A DNA stretch of 64,000 nt from a virus. The stretch is from IMG/VR virus record IMGVR_UViG_3300042880_000288, positions 1 through 64,000 of that record. One strand, written 5' to 3'. Below the pieces are notes generated by a model that searched no databases, was not told the DNA's origin, and saw only the letters and a program-made list of their open reading frames with translations. The position numbers and the translations under genes are program-made. Of the stretch, positions 1-9,626 are shown piece by piece (positions within the stretch are counted from its first letter, which is position 1; each line of letters begins with the position of its first letter).

Positions 1-473
1 ATACGGGAACAAATTTAGATGGTACATATGTTAAACCTTCTATAATTGGAACAAGACAAATTAATTTAGATCCAACTTCATATGGTACCGCTTTATCTGG
101 AGTTTTTAATATTGGAGTTTTCAGTGATAAAAGATTATATATTGGAGTATTAAAAGATCTTGAATATACAAGTACTGTTCAAAATCCTGCTCAGTTAGGT
201 TCTTCTCATTTAAGATATATTACCAGCAATGTAAGAGCAGGTGAAAAGGTTCCAAATTTTTTAAGCAACAATACTACTATTCATAATGATCCGTCAACTG
301 GAGTACAAGCATTAAATGTTGACTTTAATACTTTTGAATATCCTTTTGATTGTAATGCAGGTTTAGAAACTGAAATAGGTGGTTTTGCAGTTAGACTTGA
401 TGGTTTAATTGCTTATGTTGATCCTTGTACTACAGATATAAAATCATACATCTGTAAAGGAGGACCAGCTTAA
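1..473 (+). CDS. C-terminal part of a virion (probably fibre or decoration) protein, cut by the window edge
   Basis: An open frame runs from the left edge (codons starting at base 3) to a TAA at 471-473, giving about 156 residues. The visible part is rich in Gly, Thr, Asn and aromatic residues and has alternating hydrophobic positions, as in beta-rich phage fibre or decoration proteins. It ends in CKGGPA. The next gene starts 32 bases downstream and encodes a fibre-like protein, so the two probably belong to one structural cluster. No domain can be named. The start codon lies outside the window. The reading frame is secure because it is uninterrupted and has the same codon style as its neighbours; the function is an inference from composition and position. 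Confidence 0.7.
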   Translation, partial: TGTNLDGTYVKPSIIGTRQINLDPTSYGTALSGVFNIGVFSDKRLYIGVLKDLEYTSTVQNPAQLGSSHLRYITSNVRAGEKVPNFLSNNTTIHNDPSTGVQALNVDFNTFEYPFDCNAGLETEIGGFAVRLDGLIAYVDPCTTDIKSYICKGGPA

Positions 474-505
474 ATTGTATATATGTTTAATTTAAAATAA
501 AAAAA

Positions 506-1729
506 ATGGCAACTCACAAATGTAATCAAAACTGCGGATGCACAGATACATATACTGTAACAGCACCTTGTCCTCCTGCATGTCCTGAAGTATTTAACTC
601 ACAATGTATTGTATATACAGGTACTGATATTCTCTGTAATCAAGATACAGTAATCAAAAGATATGACTATTTAGATACAGTAATTACTAAACTAGTAAAT
701 TATATATGTAATGTACAAGCTCCTATAACTCAGGTTGTAGGATCTACTTATATTGATGTTGTACCAAATACAATTGCAAATACAACTACTTATACAGTAT
801 CTGTTGATGTACCAGCATTACAAGCATATTTTGATACTGTATTTCAAAATGATATACTTTCATCAATTCTTGCAGGACCTGGTATTTTGATATCTCAAAA
901 TCCAATTGTAGGAACAGTTACTATTTCACATCAAGATACATCAACTGTTGTTGATGTAAATAGTGATAATTCTGCTAATACTTTTATTCAAGATGTATTC
1001 TTTACATTTGATACATATGGTCATGTTACAGGTGCTTCAGTAGTTCCTGGAACAGTAATACCTCAAAATACATTTGATAGAGCAACAGTTAATCCTGACT
1101 CAGGTTTTGTATGGGGACCAAACAATGATCCTACTAATATTCAAATTGCTGAAGCAGCAAATGATGCATTAAACTTTGTAGCAGGAACAGGTATTATTCT
1201 TAATGCAAGTACAGTACCTAGTACAGATGCAATTAGAATTACTAATTCTGCACCTGATCAAACAGTAGTATTAACAGAAGGAGCTGGTATTGATGTTACG
1301 GGAACATATCCAAACTTTACAGTTACAAATACAGCACCTAATGTTGATCAAAATGTTTGGGCAACAATAGCTGCTACATCAGGTAGTACTACAGCAAATT
1401 CAACTACAGATACATTAACAGTAGTTGGAGCTAATGGTGTTACAACATCAATTGTAGGAGATACATTAACTATTACTGGTTCTGGCAGTGGAGTTCAAAA
1501 AACTTTTACTTCACTAGGACCATTAGGAGTATTACCAGTTCCCTATAATCATGGTAGAAATACAGTAGGTATTATTGTAGCACTGCATTTAAATACTTTA
1601 CCAAACGGTGTTTTATTAATTCAAGGTGTAGACTATACTTATTCAATAACTAGTACTAATGTAATTGAGATAACAGCATTAACTCCTTTAGCACAAACAA
1701 ATGGTTTGATAATTACTGTTATTGGATAA
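506..1729 (+). CDS. Fibre-like virion protein with Cys-rich N-terminus
   Basis: A 407-residue protein. The first 70 residues are Cys-rich (CNQNCGCTD, then APCPPACPEVF, CIVYTG and an ILCNQDTVI stretch). Similar Cys-rich heads occur on fibre or decoration proteins of crAss-like phages and may anchor to the capsid or tail. The rest is low-complexity beta-type sequence with GAGIDVTGTYPNFTVTNTAP, typical of phage fibres, and a C-terminal segment rich in Ile, Val and Thr (residues about 330-407). There is no signal peptide or enzyme motif. The start at 506 follows an A-rich tract and is the only plausible ATG. A strong terminator follows the stop, so this gene ends a transcription unit. Head fibre and tail fibre cannot be told apart from sequence alone. 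Confidence 0.72.
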   Translation: MATHKCNQNCGCTDTYTVTAPCPPACPEVFNSQCIVYTGTDILCNQDTVIKRYDYLDTVITKLVNYICNVQAPITQVVGSTYIDVVPNTIANTTTYTVSVDVPALQAYFDTVFQNDILSSILAGPGILISQNPIVGTVTISHQDTSTVVDVNSDNSANTFIQDVFFTFDTYGHVTGASVVPGTVIPQNTFDRATVNPDSGFVWGPNNDPTNIQIAEAANDALNFVAGTGIILNASTVPSTDAIRITNSAPDQTVVLTEGAGIDVTGTYPNFTVTNTAPNVDQNVWATIAATSGSTTANSTTDTLTVVGANGVTTSIVGDTLTITGSGSGVQKTFTSLGPLGVLPVPYNHGRNTVGIIVALHLNTLPNGVLLIQGVDYTYSITSTNVIEITALTPLAQTNGLIITVIG

Positions 1730-1772
1730 AAAGAAGTTACAGGTTGTTGGTTTCTGTGACAACAAGGCATTG

Positions 1773-1800
1773 CCCTCACACTTGTGGGGGTTTTGTTTTT
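1773..1800 (+). terminator. Rho-independent-type terminator after the fibre-like gene
   Basis: The 7-bp stem CCCTCAC (1773-1779) pairs with GTGGGGG (1784-1790), with one G-T pair and an ACTT loop. It is followed directly by TTTTGTTTTT (1791-1800). It lies 44 bases after the fibre-like stop codon and 41 bases before the next gene, in the only sizeable gap of this region. It therefore separates the fibre genes from the ring/muzzle/cargo operon. Confidence 0.85.
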
Positions 1801-1827
1801 TACTTACATTTGTTAATGTCAAATATT

Positions 1828-1839
1828 TTTAGTATATTA
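1828..1839 (+). promoter_or_regulatory. Candidate phage promoter element TTTAGTATATTA
   Basis: This AT-rich element lies between the terminator at 1773-1800 and the ATG at 1842, where a new transcript for the ring-muzzle-cargo genes should begin. A near-identical element occurs twice in tandem before the gene at 18293. The motif ends only two bases before the ATG, so if it is a promoter core the transcript would be almost leaderless. It could equally be a translation-enhancing or fortuitous AT-rich tract. Confidence 0.25.
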
Positions 1840-1841
1840 AT

Positions 1842-2423
1842 ATGAAGGAATTTAGGAAACCGGATGTAACTGCTGCAAGGTATAGACCTGAAGCTTATAA
1901 TGTATTGAACAAAAAGTTCTTTGAAAGATTTAAGAAAAAGTATCCGAAATATAAAGAGATGGATAACTTATCTTTAAGAAACATTGTTAAAAGATTTAAT
2001 GAAACAATGTTTAATTTGGTAATAGAAAAAAGAGATGGAGCTCAGTTACCAGAACAAATAGGTTGGTTATTTATTGGTGCTTGTGAAAGTAGTAAGAAAG
2101 AAAATATAGATTATGCCAAATCTAATAAGTATGGAGTACAAGTCACAAATAATAATTGGAATACTGATGGTAAGTTAGCTAAGATATTTTTTACAAATTA
2201 TGCAATTAAACATAAAATTAAAAATAGAGAATATTGGAGTTTTGTAGCTTGCCGTAATTTTAAAAGAGCTGTTGCAAAAGCATTTTCAGAAAACTGGAAT
2301 AATTATATTGTAATAGATTCAACAAAGAAACTTAAATTAAATAATCAAAAGGAATACCTAAAAACCAAATCTGAAAAACTTCAGAGAGAAAATTTAAAAT
2401 CATATAATGAATTTGACATATGA
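1842..2423 (+). CDS. Conserved crAss-like structural-module protein, function unknown
   Basis: A 193-residue basic protein (many Lys and Arg) with no signal peptide or membrane segment. The central block, with DGAQLPEQIGWLFIGAC and a later NREYWSFVACRNFKRAV, resembles a small protein found in the same place in many crAss-like genomes, just before the ring/adaptor genes. I recognise the pattern from memory and cannot run a search. Its stop overlaps the next start by four bases (ATGA), so the two are probably translationally coupled. The gene heads a new unit after the terminator at 1773-1800. A nucleic-acid-binding or head-tail assembly role would fit its charge, but nothing in the sequence proves either. 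Confidence 0.72.
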   Translation: MKEFRKPDVTAARYRPEAYNVLNKKFFERFKKKYPKYKEMDNLSLRNIVKRFNETMFNLVIEKRDGAQLPEQIGWLFIGACESSKKENIDYAKSNKYGVQVTNNNWNTDGKLAKIFFTNYAIKHKIKNREYWSFVACRNFKRAVAKAFSENWNNYIVIDSTKKLKLNNQKEYLKTKSEKLQRENLKSYNEFDI

Positions 2424-3082
2424 CAACTGTAGGGGAATCTATATCAAGAGTTAGAAATATACTAAAAGCTGTTAAGGAAGATCCTTTTTTAACTGACCGA
2501 CAGATATATTATGCAATACAGAAGTATGCAAAGACTCTAATTAAAAGAGAGGACAATCAATTTAGATTAATGAAAATTAGTTCTATTTTCAAAGTTCTTC
2601 CTTATGTTGAACTTATTGATGTAGATAAAGTAGAGGCTGGTTGTATTGGTATATATTCAGAATGTTATTTTAAAAGATCTAAAGATAAATTACCAAGTAT
2701 ACTTGATGGTATGTTTGGGCCATTAATCCGTACTGTATCATCTATTGATGGTGGTATAGAAATGTTTAGAACTGATCCAGGTACTTGGGTTTCTATTACT
2801 AAGTCTACAACATTTAAATATAATAAAAGACCCTACTTCTGGTATCTTAATGGATACTTGTATGTACCTAATGTAGACTGGGATGCTATAAGAGTAGAAG
2901 CAATATTTGAAAATGATGTTCCTACTTGTGATTCAGATGATTGTTTGGTTAAACAAGATCAGCCTCTCAATATACCTGAATATTTATTTTCTGAAGTTGA
3001 ACAATTTGTTATAAAAGAATTTACAACAACAATGCAAATTAATGTTGATAATTCTGATGACAGTCAAAATATATTAAGATAA
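2420..3082 (+). CDS. Probable head-tail connector or ring protein
   Basis: A 220-residue protein with a helical N-terminus (a DRQIYYAIQKYAKTLIKRE stretch, residues about 26-44) and a beta-rich middle with aromatic residues (KYNKRPYFWYLNGYLYVPN, about 134-152). This layout is typical of the small ring/adaptor proteins that stack under the portal in podovirus-type crAss-like virions. The start overlaps the preceding stop by four bases, and the stop overlaps the next start as TAATG. No enzyme motif is seen. The call rests on size, position directly before the larger ring-type protein and muzzle, and general resemblance. Confidence 0.62.
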   Translation: MTTVGESISRVRNILKAVKEDPFLTDRQIYYAIQKYAKTLIKREDNQFRLMKISSIFKVLPYVELIDVDKVEAGCIGIYSECYFKRSKDKLPSILDGMFGPLIRTVSSIDGGIEMFRTDPGTWVSITKSTTFKYNKRPYFWYLNGYLYVPNVDWDAIRVEAIFENDVPTCDSDDCLVKQDQPLNIPEYLFSEVEQFVIKEFTTTMQINVDNSDDSQNILR

Positions 3083-4083
3083 TGGATTTCAATTATACAC
3101 TCAAGTATAGAACATTTGACCAACTATTGGAAGATGTATCTATTGACTTTAATACATTTGCTTTAGAAAATATGATTGAGCCTCAGACTCTAATCAAATT
3201 AGTAAGAAAGTTAAATTATAAATTAGGGTTAAGAATAAATCAAACTAAGGAAGTTATATTAGATGTAAGCCATCATAAAGTAAAACTTCCTGATGACTTT
3301 TATACATTCAATTTTGCTTTTGTTTGTGGAGATTTTATAACACATACTGGTTATGATGGATATGCTTCAGGAACTAATATGCAAGAGATACCATATACAG
3401 ATTGGCAAAAACAAAAAACAGAATGTGGTTGTCCAGTAGATAATACTTGTTGTTTAAATGGTGAGGAAGGTATATGTATTACACATAATCCAGATTCACC
3501 ATATGGTGATACTTCAATTACTCCAAGAAGAGTTTTTTTAAATTGTAAGAAAGAAGCATATGAACTTGTTCAAGTAGTTAATCATTCATCTACAAGAGTT
3601 TATAGAAACTTAATTCCTTTAAGAATGAAGAGCAGTCAAGAAATTGAATGTGACTGTCCAAATTTATATTTTAATACACCTAATGAAGGTTGGATTAAAC
3701 ATGGTTTTTTAAATACTACATTTGAAAATGGTAAAGTCTATTTAAATTATCAAGGAGACTTAGTTGATGATGACGGAAATTTATTGGTTCCTGATCATGA
3801 ACTTTTAAATGATTATTATGAGTATGCACTAAAATTTAGAATACTTGAAAATCTTGCAATGAATGGAGAAGATGTATCTCAAAGATTGCAATTAATAGGA
3901 CCCTTATTAAGAGAGGCTAAAAATGATGCAATGAGTTTGGTTAACACACCTAACTTTAAAGAGATGCATGATTTGTGGTGGACAAACAGAAGAGCTATGT
4001 ATAGTAAATACTATGACATGTTTAAAAGTTATTCTCCTAATAGTGCTTACTATAGATTTATTAATAGAAGTAGAGTTATTTAG
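3082..4083 (+). CDS. Probable ring (tail adaptor) protein upstream of the muzzle protein
   Basis: A 333-residue protein. In crAss-like virions of known structure, a ring protein of this size is encoded immediately before the muzzle gene, as here. The N-terminal 100 residues are helical then beta (KVKLPDDFYTFNFAFV). The middle holds a Cys-rich insertion (ECGCPVDNTCCLNG and IECDCPN). The C-terminal 90 residues are helical (LNDYYEYALKFRILENLAMN, then a Trp/Tyr-rich end). The stop is TAG, one of the few in this block. The gene starts on the last base of the previous stop (TAATG). The family call is by position and overall pattern, not by a diagnostic motif. Confidence 0.68.
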   Translation: MDFNYTLKYRTFDQLLEDVSIDFNTFALENMIEPQTLIKLVRKLNYKLGLRINQTKEVILDVSHHKVKLPDDFYTFNFAFVCGDFITHTGYDGYASGTNMQEIPYTDWQKQKTECGCPVDNTCCLNGEEGICITHNPDSPYGDTSITPRRVFLNCKKEAYELVQVVNHSSTRVYRNLIPLRMKSSQEIECDCPNLYFNTPNEGWIKHGFLNTTFENGKVYLNYQGDLVDDDGNLLVPDHELLNDYYEYALKFRILENLAMNGEDVSQRLQLIGPLLREAKNDAMSLVNTPNFKEMHDLWWTNRRAMYSKYYDMFKSYSPNSAYYRFINRSRVI

Positions 4084-4085
4084 AT

Positions 4086-7000
4086 ATGGCTAAGAAAGCA
4101 GGATTAGGAGATACAACAGAACAGAAGTCAGCTGTATTTAATAAAGGATTAAATAAAGACTCTGACCCTACATATATCCAAGAGGGTATGTGGACATATG
4201 CTCGCAATGTTGTAAACAACACTGTGGAAGGAGACATGGGTAGTATTTCAAATGAAGCATCAAATGCATTATGTGCTATTGCTGGAGCTACAATGCCAGC
4301 AATAGCTCAATACAAATACATCATTGGAGCAATACATTTATTTTCTGATAAGTGGGTAATTTATACTGCAGGTCATGGGCCTTTAACAGGTTCTACTGGG
4401 ACATCAGTTCCTGTTATGTCTGAGATAGGTTTATTAGAAACTGATAGTTGTAATTATAGACCTATTGTTCAAGATTCTTGTTTGGGTTTTGATAAACATT
4501 ATCTTATATCTGGAGCATCAAGAGAAAAAGAAGATTGTTCTTGGCAAGTATATTGGGCTGATGGATTAAATCCTGATAGAACTTTAAATATTGGAGATCC
4601 TAAAACTTGGCCAGCTTCAAATGCAAATTGGTATTTAAACTTGACACCAGCTCCTAATTACAATACTTGGGTAAATTATTATACAGACGGGGTTACTAAT
4701 TTTTTCTGGCCAGGTGTGACTTGGATACAAAATTGTAAACCTAGAGTTCCTATTGGAAAAAATCCATTAGACTGTGAATTTTGTATAGATCTTAATCGTT
4801 TAGATTGTGATAAAATTAGACTTGCTAGATTAATGGAAACACCTTGTATTAAGTTAACACAAGGTAACTATGGTGGTACATTAAGAAATGGAAGTTACTT
4901 TGCAGTTATAGCATATACAATTAAAGGACAAAGAGTAACAGATTATTTTTCTCCTTCTAATATTCAACCTTTGTATAATGTGGTTGATGAGACTTGTTCA
5001 TTAATTATTGAAGTTGCTGCAGATAATGAAAACTTTGATGAATTTGAATTAGTACTTGTACAAACAATTAATGAAGGAGCAGTTGCTAAAAAAATTGGTT
5101 TGTACTCTACGGATACTACTACAATTGCACTTGATCAAATTAAAGTTGATTTAGTTACAGTACCTTTAAATAGAATTCCTATTGTTACTCCTGTTTATGA
5201 AAAGTCAGATCAAATGACAGAAGTAAACAACTATCTTTTAAGAGTAGGTCCCACTACAAGATTTGATTTTAATTATCAACCTTTAGCAAATCTTATTAGA
5301 ACTAAATGGGCATCAGTAGAATATCCTTCTGACTATTATATTAAGGGTGGATATAAACCAAGTTATTTAAGAGATGAGGTATATTCATTCTTTATAAGAT
5401 GGGTATACAATACAGGTGACAAATCTTCATCTTATCATATTCCAGGAAGAGCACCAAGAAATTATACTCCAACAGGTATAAATGATGTACAAGGTATAAA
5501 TGTTATAGCTAATAATATTATTAAAAATAATGCATTAGCAACTGATGATTCTTATTTTGAAATTCAAAATACAGCAACTCTTGATTCAACTATTGGAACA
5601 ATACCTGCTGTAGATAGTTCCGGTTTTTTAGAAGATGGTGGTAGAGTACTATCTGTAGGAGATATGGCTTATTGGCAATCTACAGAATTCTATCCTAATG
5701 ATAGACCTGATATATGGAATTCAAGTTTTTATCCATGGTCTAATACAGGAGGAGTAAATGTTGATCTTTGTGGTTTACCTATAAGACACCATAAGTTTCC
5801 TGAAAATGCAACTGATACTACAGTTGTACATTTTTCACCAGGTCCTGACATAGGTCCTGATGCTCAAAAAACAGTTGTACCAAACATAAGATTGTTAGGA
5901 GTATTTTTTGAAAACATTGCATTACCATTAGATAATGATGGCAATCCTATACCAGGTGTTGTAGGTTATGAAATCTTAAGAGGATCCCGAGAAGGTAATA
6001 GAAGTATTATTGCAAAAGGAATGTTGAATAACTATAAGACTTATGATATTATAGGAGCAGTAGCCGGAAATAAAAAAGGTCTTTATTTAAATCATCCATT
6101 TAATACCATCTATACTCAGTATGGAAGTGCAAGTACTTCAGATCATAATTATGTAGAGAATGATCCTTTCTTTAAAATACCAAAACAAAACCCTCTTGAC
6201 TTTGATCAAGTAGTAAATCAATCACATCCTAGTAATGTAGTATCTTTTCATTCACCGGATACAATGTTTAGATTTATATATCTTAATGCTACTGAATTAA
6301 AACTAGATGGATACATAAGAGGTTTTTCTGAACAATATTTTCAAGAACCTGATAAGCATCCAAAGTTTAAATTATTAAGTAATGCCTCTGCACTTGTTGG
6401 AATACTTGTTGGTGTTGGAGAAGGTATACTTGGTCTTATTGGTAAGATTACATTGAATGCACCTGGTGCTAGTTACACTTCTCAATTTGGTCCTAAAATA
6501 AAACCAAGAACTGGTGGTGCAAGTGGTAGTGAAACTACAAATTTAGTTGTTGCTAGTGGTGTTACTTCTGGTACATCAGTTGCTAATGTAACTTATACCA
6601 ACGATGGAGGTGGTGATACTGATGATAATACTGGTGTAAATCAAACAACAGATACAGATAAAGTAGATGCTAAAAATGATGCAGGAGATCCATCTGGAAC
6701 TGGAGGATTTTTTGAAGATCTAAAAGATTATTTTAGTTTAGGTACTATGTTCTCACAAGGTGTGCAAGGAAACTCCGGTGTAGCAAATATTTTTGATGAT
6801 TTTAATTATACAGCGTTTAGTAGAAAAGGTGGTACATTTACAGCACCTTCAACATCTAGAGACTTAACAGGTTCTGATTATCTTCCAAGTTGGTTGAATT
6901 CAATTTATATAGGGTTAGGTGCATTCAATAAGTTTTTATATTACTTTACACAAGGTGCTAATCTTGCATTAGATATAATTTATGCCGCTATACCATATGT

Positions 7001-9626
7001 ACAATATGCTCAGCAAATGATTGGTCATGGTTTATATGATAGGTTTACTCCTAATCTAATGACTGGATACAAAAGATTTAATCTTGCTGATTCTTTTTAT
7101 ATTCAAGATAATATTGCAGATGTGCCAGCATATCAATCAGGTGGTAGTTTTATAAGATATTCAATTAATAATTTAAAAAGATCTGACCATGTTGTTTTAA
7201 GAACTACAAGTGGTCCTTTGACAACTCCCGTAGGACAAAATATTGGGCCTGACTTATTATATAATTTAGATCAATCATTAGTAACTTTAGGTCAATTAGG
7301 ACTTTTAGATTTTACATGTGGAGGCAATATTACTACTAATCAGATCTTTAGTAAAAAAATTGCTAGTCACTATGGGGCTTTAAAAGTAAGAATAAGAAAT
7401 CAGTACGGTCAATTAAACTCTGTAAAACAATTAGTTATAACAGCGTGTGAACAGAAATTAGGTAATAATTTAAATCCTATAGTTACCATTAACAATAAAG
7501 ATGCTGTAAGAAGAACTCAAATATTCTTTTATGGTGATACATATATAAACAGATTTACTGAAAAAAATAATATGTTTATGTTCTATGATTGGTTATACGG
7601 CCAACCAGATGGATATGAGTATGATTATTTTCAAAGACCTATGATAGGGTTTCCTAGATTTTGGGTAAATAATATTAAATATGACATAGGAAATTTAATA
7701 GACATAACAAACTTTACTAACCCAACACCAAATCAAGGAGCATTACCAAAAGCATTTTATAATCTTGATCATGGAGCAGGATGTTTAGTCAATGCATATA
7801 ATTATACTAATGATGATGAAAATAGTTATCCTGGATTTCTTAAAGTAGAAAAATCATTTTTCTATTTATCAACTTCAGCTGTAAGAGATTTCTTTGTTGA
7901 ATCAGATGTTATAGTAGACTTCAGACAAAATGCTAGTAATGCAGAATTTGATAAACATTATGATCCTTATAGATATACTGATTTGAATGCAATGTTTAAT
8001 ATGAATCCTCAGATTATTGCAAGACCAAATGTATATAGATATGATTACTCTTTAAGTATATTCAAACTAATTACAAGTTATTTTTCTGCAGGTAGTTTAC
8101 AAAGTAGATACTATGATCCTGAAGTAGCTGAGTTGTGTTATGTATATTATCCAGATAGAATTATATATTCACTACCACAACAAGATGAAGCAATTAAAGA
8201 TAGTTGGTTCATATATTTAGCAAATAACTATAAGGAGTTTAAATCTCAAATTAGTAATGTAAAATCATTTGCTAAAAGTGGAATCTTTATAACTTTCAAA
8301 AATGATAGTCCGTTGGCATTCCAAGGTGTGGATGTACTTACAACAGATCTTAATACAAAAATTACAATTGGGGATGGTGGACTATTTAGTCAGCCAGGCC
8401 AAAACATTGTAGTAGCAGATAAACCGTTTGAATATGGTTCTTCACAGAATAGATTATCAGTTCTATCATCTCCTGCAGGATTATATTATATATCACAAAA
8501 TCAAGGAAAAGTATTTTCATATGGAGATGGTCTAAAGGAGATATCACAAACCGGAATGAAATGGTGGTTTAATTTATTTTTACCATATAAACTTTTAGAA
8601 GACTTTCCAGAATTCCCATGGGTTGATAATCCAGTAGCAGGTATTGGTTGTCAGACATTATATGATAATGAAAATTCTGTATTATTCTTTTGTAAAAAAG
8701 ATTGGAAATTAAAAGTAGATAAAGCATTAGTTGAATATGATTCTGTAGCTGATAATTTTTATTTCATTACAAATCCAAACAATAGATATCTATTAGGTCA
8801 TCCAGCATTGTTTGAAAATGCTTCATGGACAATTAGTTATGATCCTAAGATGCAGTTCTTTATTTCATTTCATGATTGGCATCCTGATTTAAATATTACT
8901 ACTAAAACAAATTATCTTACAACTAAAAGAAATGAAGTATGGAAACATGATGCAACATGTCAATCATACTGTAATTTTTATGGTGTACAATATCCATTTG
9001 AAATTGAGATACCTGTAATTACCGGACAATCTGTAACAACTATAAAAAGTTTGGAATATATTCTTGAATGTTATAGAAGAGATATAGATTGTGTAGATCA
9101 ATTTCATGTTCTTGATTTTAATTTTGATCAAGCTATTATACATAACTCAGAACAAGCATCAGGATATTTACATTTAAATCCTTTTCCAAAAAATAATGTT
9201 ACATTGAGTTTAGAGTATCCTAAACAAACAACATCCATAGATGTGGATCCTTCACAAACTCCATTTCCAGGATATGAAATATTATTTTCAAAAGAAGAAA
9301 ATAAGTATAGAATAAATCAGTTTTGGGATGTTACTAGAAACCGTGGAGAATTTCCTAATGGAGCAGGTTATCCACCTACAGGACCATTAATACCAAATAC
9401 AACTGTACTACAAGGAACATATACACAAAATAGAATTTGGGAAACTCAAGCAAATGGGTATATAAGATTACTTAATCAAACTAATTTAGATTACGATAAA
9501 CCATTACTGCAAAGAAAAAAATTCAGACATTATTTAAATTTCATAAATTTAGTTAGAAGAGATTCACAAAATGTAAATATGATTCTTAAAATTGTAAATA
9601 GTAAAAATCAATTTTCTCCTAGATAA
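4086..9626 (+). CDS. Muzzle-like tail-end / stabilisation protein
   Basis: An 1846-residue protein. The N-terminus carries VFNKGLNKDSDPTYIQEG followed by a YARNVV block. This matches the start of the large protein that closes the tail of crAss-like and other short-tailed phages (muzzle or stabilisation protein). The body is Trp/Tyr/Asp-rich beta sequence consistent with propeller-like folds. A hydrophobic patch at residues about 770-795 (ALVGILVGVGEGILGLIGKI) precedes a Gly/Thr/Asp-rich linker (about 800-870). This is unusual for a soluble tail protein and may be a membrane-active or flexible insertion. The gene follows the ring-type gene by two bases, and its stop overlaps the next start as TAATG. 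The identity is from pattern and synteny. Confidence 0.75.
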   Translation: MAKKAGLGDTTEQKSAVFNKGLNKDSDPTYIQEGMWTYARNVVNNTVEGDMGSISNEASNALCAIAGATMPAIAQYKYIIGAIHLFSDKWVIYTAGHGPLTGSTGTSVPVMSEIGLLETDSCNYRPIVQDSCLGFDKHYLISGASREKEDCSWQVYWADGLNPDRTLNIGDPKTWPASNANWYLNLTPAPNYNTWVNYYTDGVTNFFWPGVTWIQNCKPRVPIGKNPLDCEFCIDLNRLDCDKIRLARLMETPCIKLTQGNYGGTLRNGSYFAVIAYTIKGQRVTDYFSPSNIQPLYNVVDETCSLIIEVAADNENFDEFELVLVQTINEGAVAKKIGLYSTDTTTIALDQIKVDLVTVPLNRIPIVTPVYEKSDQMTEVNNYLLRVGPTTRFDFNYQPLANLIRTKWASVEYPSDYYIKGGYKPSYLRDEVYSFFIRWVYNTGDKSSSYHIPGRAPRNYTPTGINDVQGINVIANNIIKNNALATDDSYFEIQNTATLDSTIGTIPAVDSSGFLEDGGRVLSVGDMAYWQSTEFYPNDRPDIWNSSFYPWSNTGGVNVDLCGLPIRHHKFPENATDTTVVHFSPGPDIGPDAQKTVVPNIRLLGVFFENIALPLDNDGNPIPGVVGYEILRGSREGNRSIIAKGMLNNYKTYDIIGAVAGNKKGLYLNHPFNTIYTQYGSASTSDHNYVENDPFFKIPKQNPLDFDQVVNQSHPSNVVSFHSPDTMFRFIYLNATELKLDGYIRGFSEQYFQEPDKHPKFKLLSNASALVGILVGVGEGILGLIGKITLNAPGASYTSQFGPKIKPRTGGASGSETTNLVVASGVTSGTSVANVTYTNDGGGDTDDNTGVNQTTDTDKVDAKNDAGDPSGTGGFFEDLKDYFSLGTMFSQGVQGNSGVANIFDDFNYTAFSRKGGTFTAPSTSRDLTGSDYLPSWLNSIYIGLGAFNKFLYYFTQGANLALDIIYAAIPYVQYAQQMIGHGLYDRFTPNLMTGYKRFNLADSFYIQDNIADVPAYQSGGSFIRYSINNLKRSDHVVLRTTSGPLTTPVGQNIGPDLLYNLDQSLVTLGQLGLLDFTCGGNITTNQIFSKKIASHYGALKVRIRNQYGQLNSVKQLVITACEQKLGNNLNPIVTINNKDAVRRTQIFFYGDTYINRFTEKNNMFMFYDWLYGQPDGYEYDYFQRPMIGFPRFWVNNIKYDIGNLIDITNFTNPTPNQGALPKAFYNLDHGAGCLVNAYNYTNDDENSYPGFLKVEKSFFYLSTSAVRDFFVESDVIVDFRQNASNAEFDKHYDPYRYTDLNAMFNMNPQIIARPNVYRYDYSLSIFKLITSYFSAGSLQSRYYDPEVAELCYVYYPDRIIYSLPQQDEAIKDSWFIYLANNYKEFKSQISNVKSFAKSGIFITFKNDSPLAFQGVDVLTTDLNTKITIGDGGLFSQPGQNIVVADKPFEYGSSQNRLSVLSSPAGLYYISQNQGKVFSYGDGLKEISQTGMKWWFNLFLPYKLLEDFPEFPWVDNPVAGIGCQTLYDNENSVLFFCKKDWKLKVDKALVEYDSVADNFYFITNPNNRYLLGHPALFENASWTISYDPKMQFFISFHDWHPDLNITTKTNYLTTKRNEVWKHDATCQSYCNFYGVQYPFEIEIPVITGQSVTTIKSLEYILECYRRDIDCVDQFHVLDFNFDQAIIHNSEQASGYLHLNPFPKNNVTLSLEYPKQTTSIDVDPSQTPFPGYEILFSKEENKYRINQFWDVTRNRGEFPNGAGYPPTGPLIPNTTVLQGTYTQNRIWETQANGYIRLLNQTNLDYDKPLLQRKKFRHYLNFINLVRRDSQNVNMILKIVNSKNQFSPR

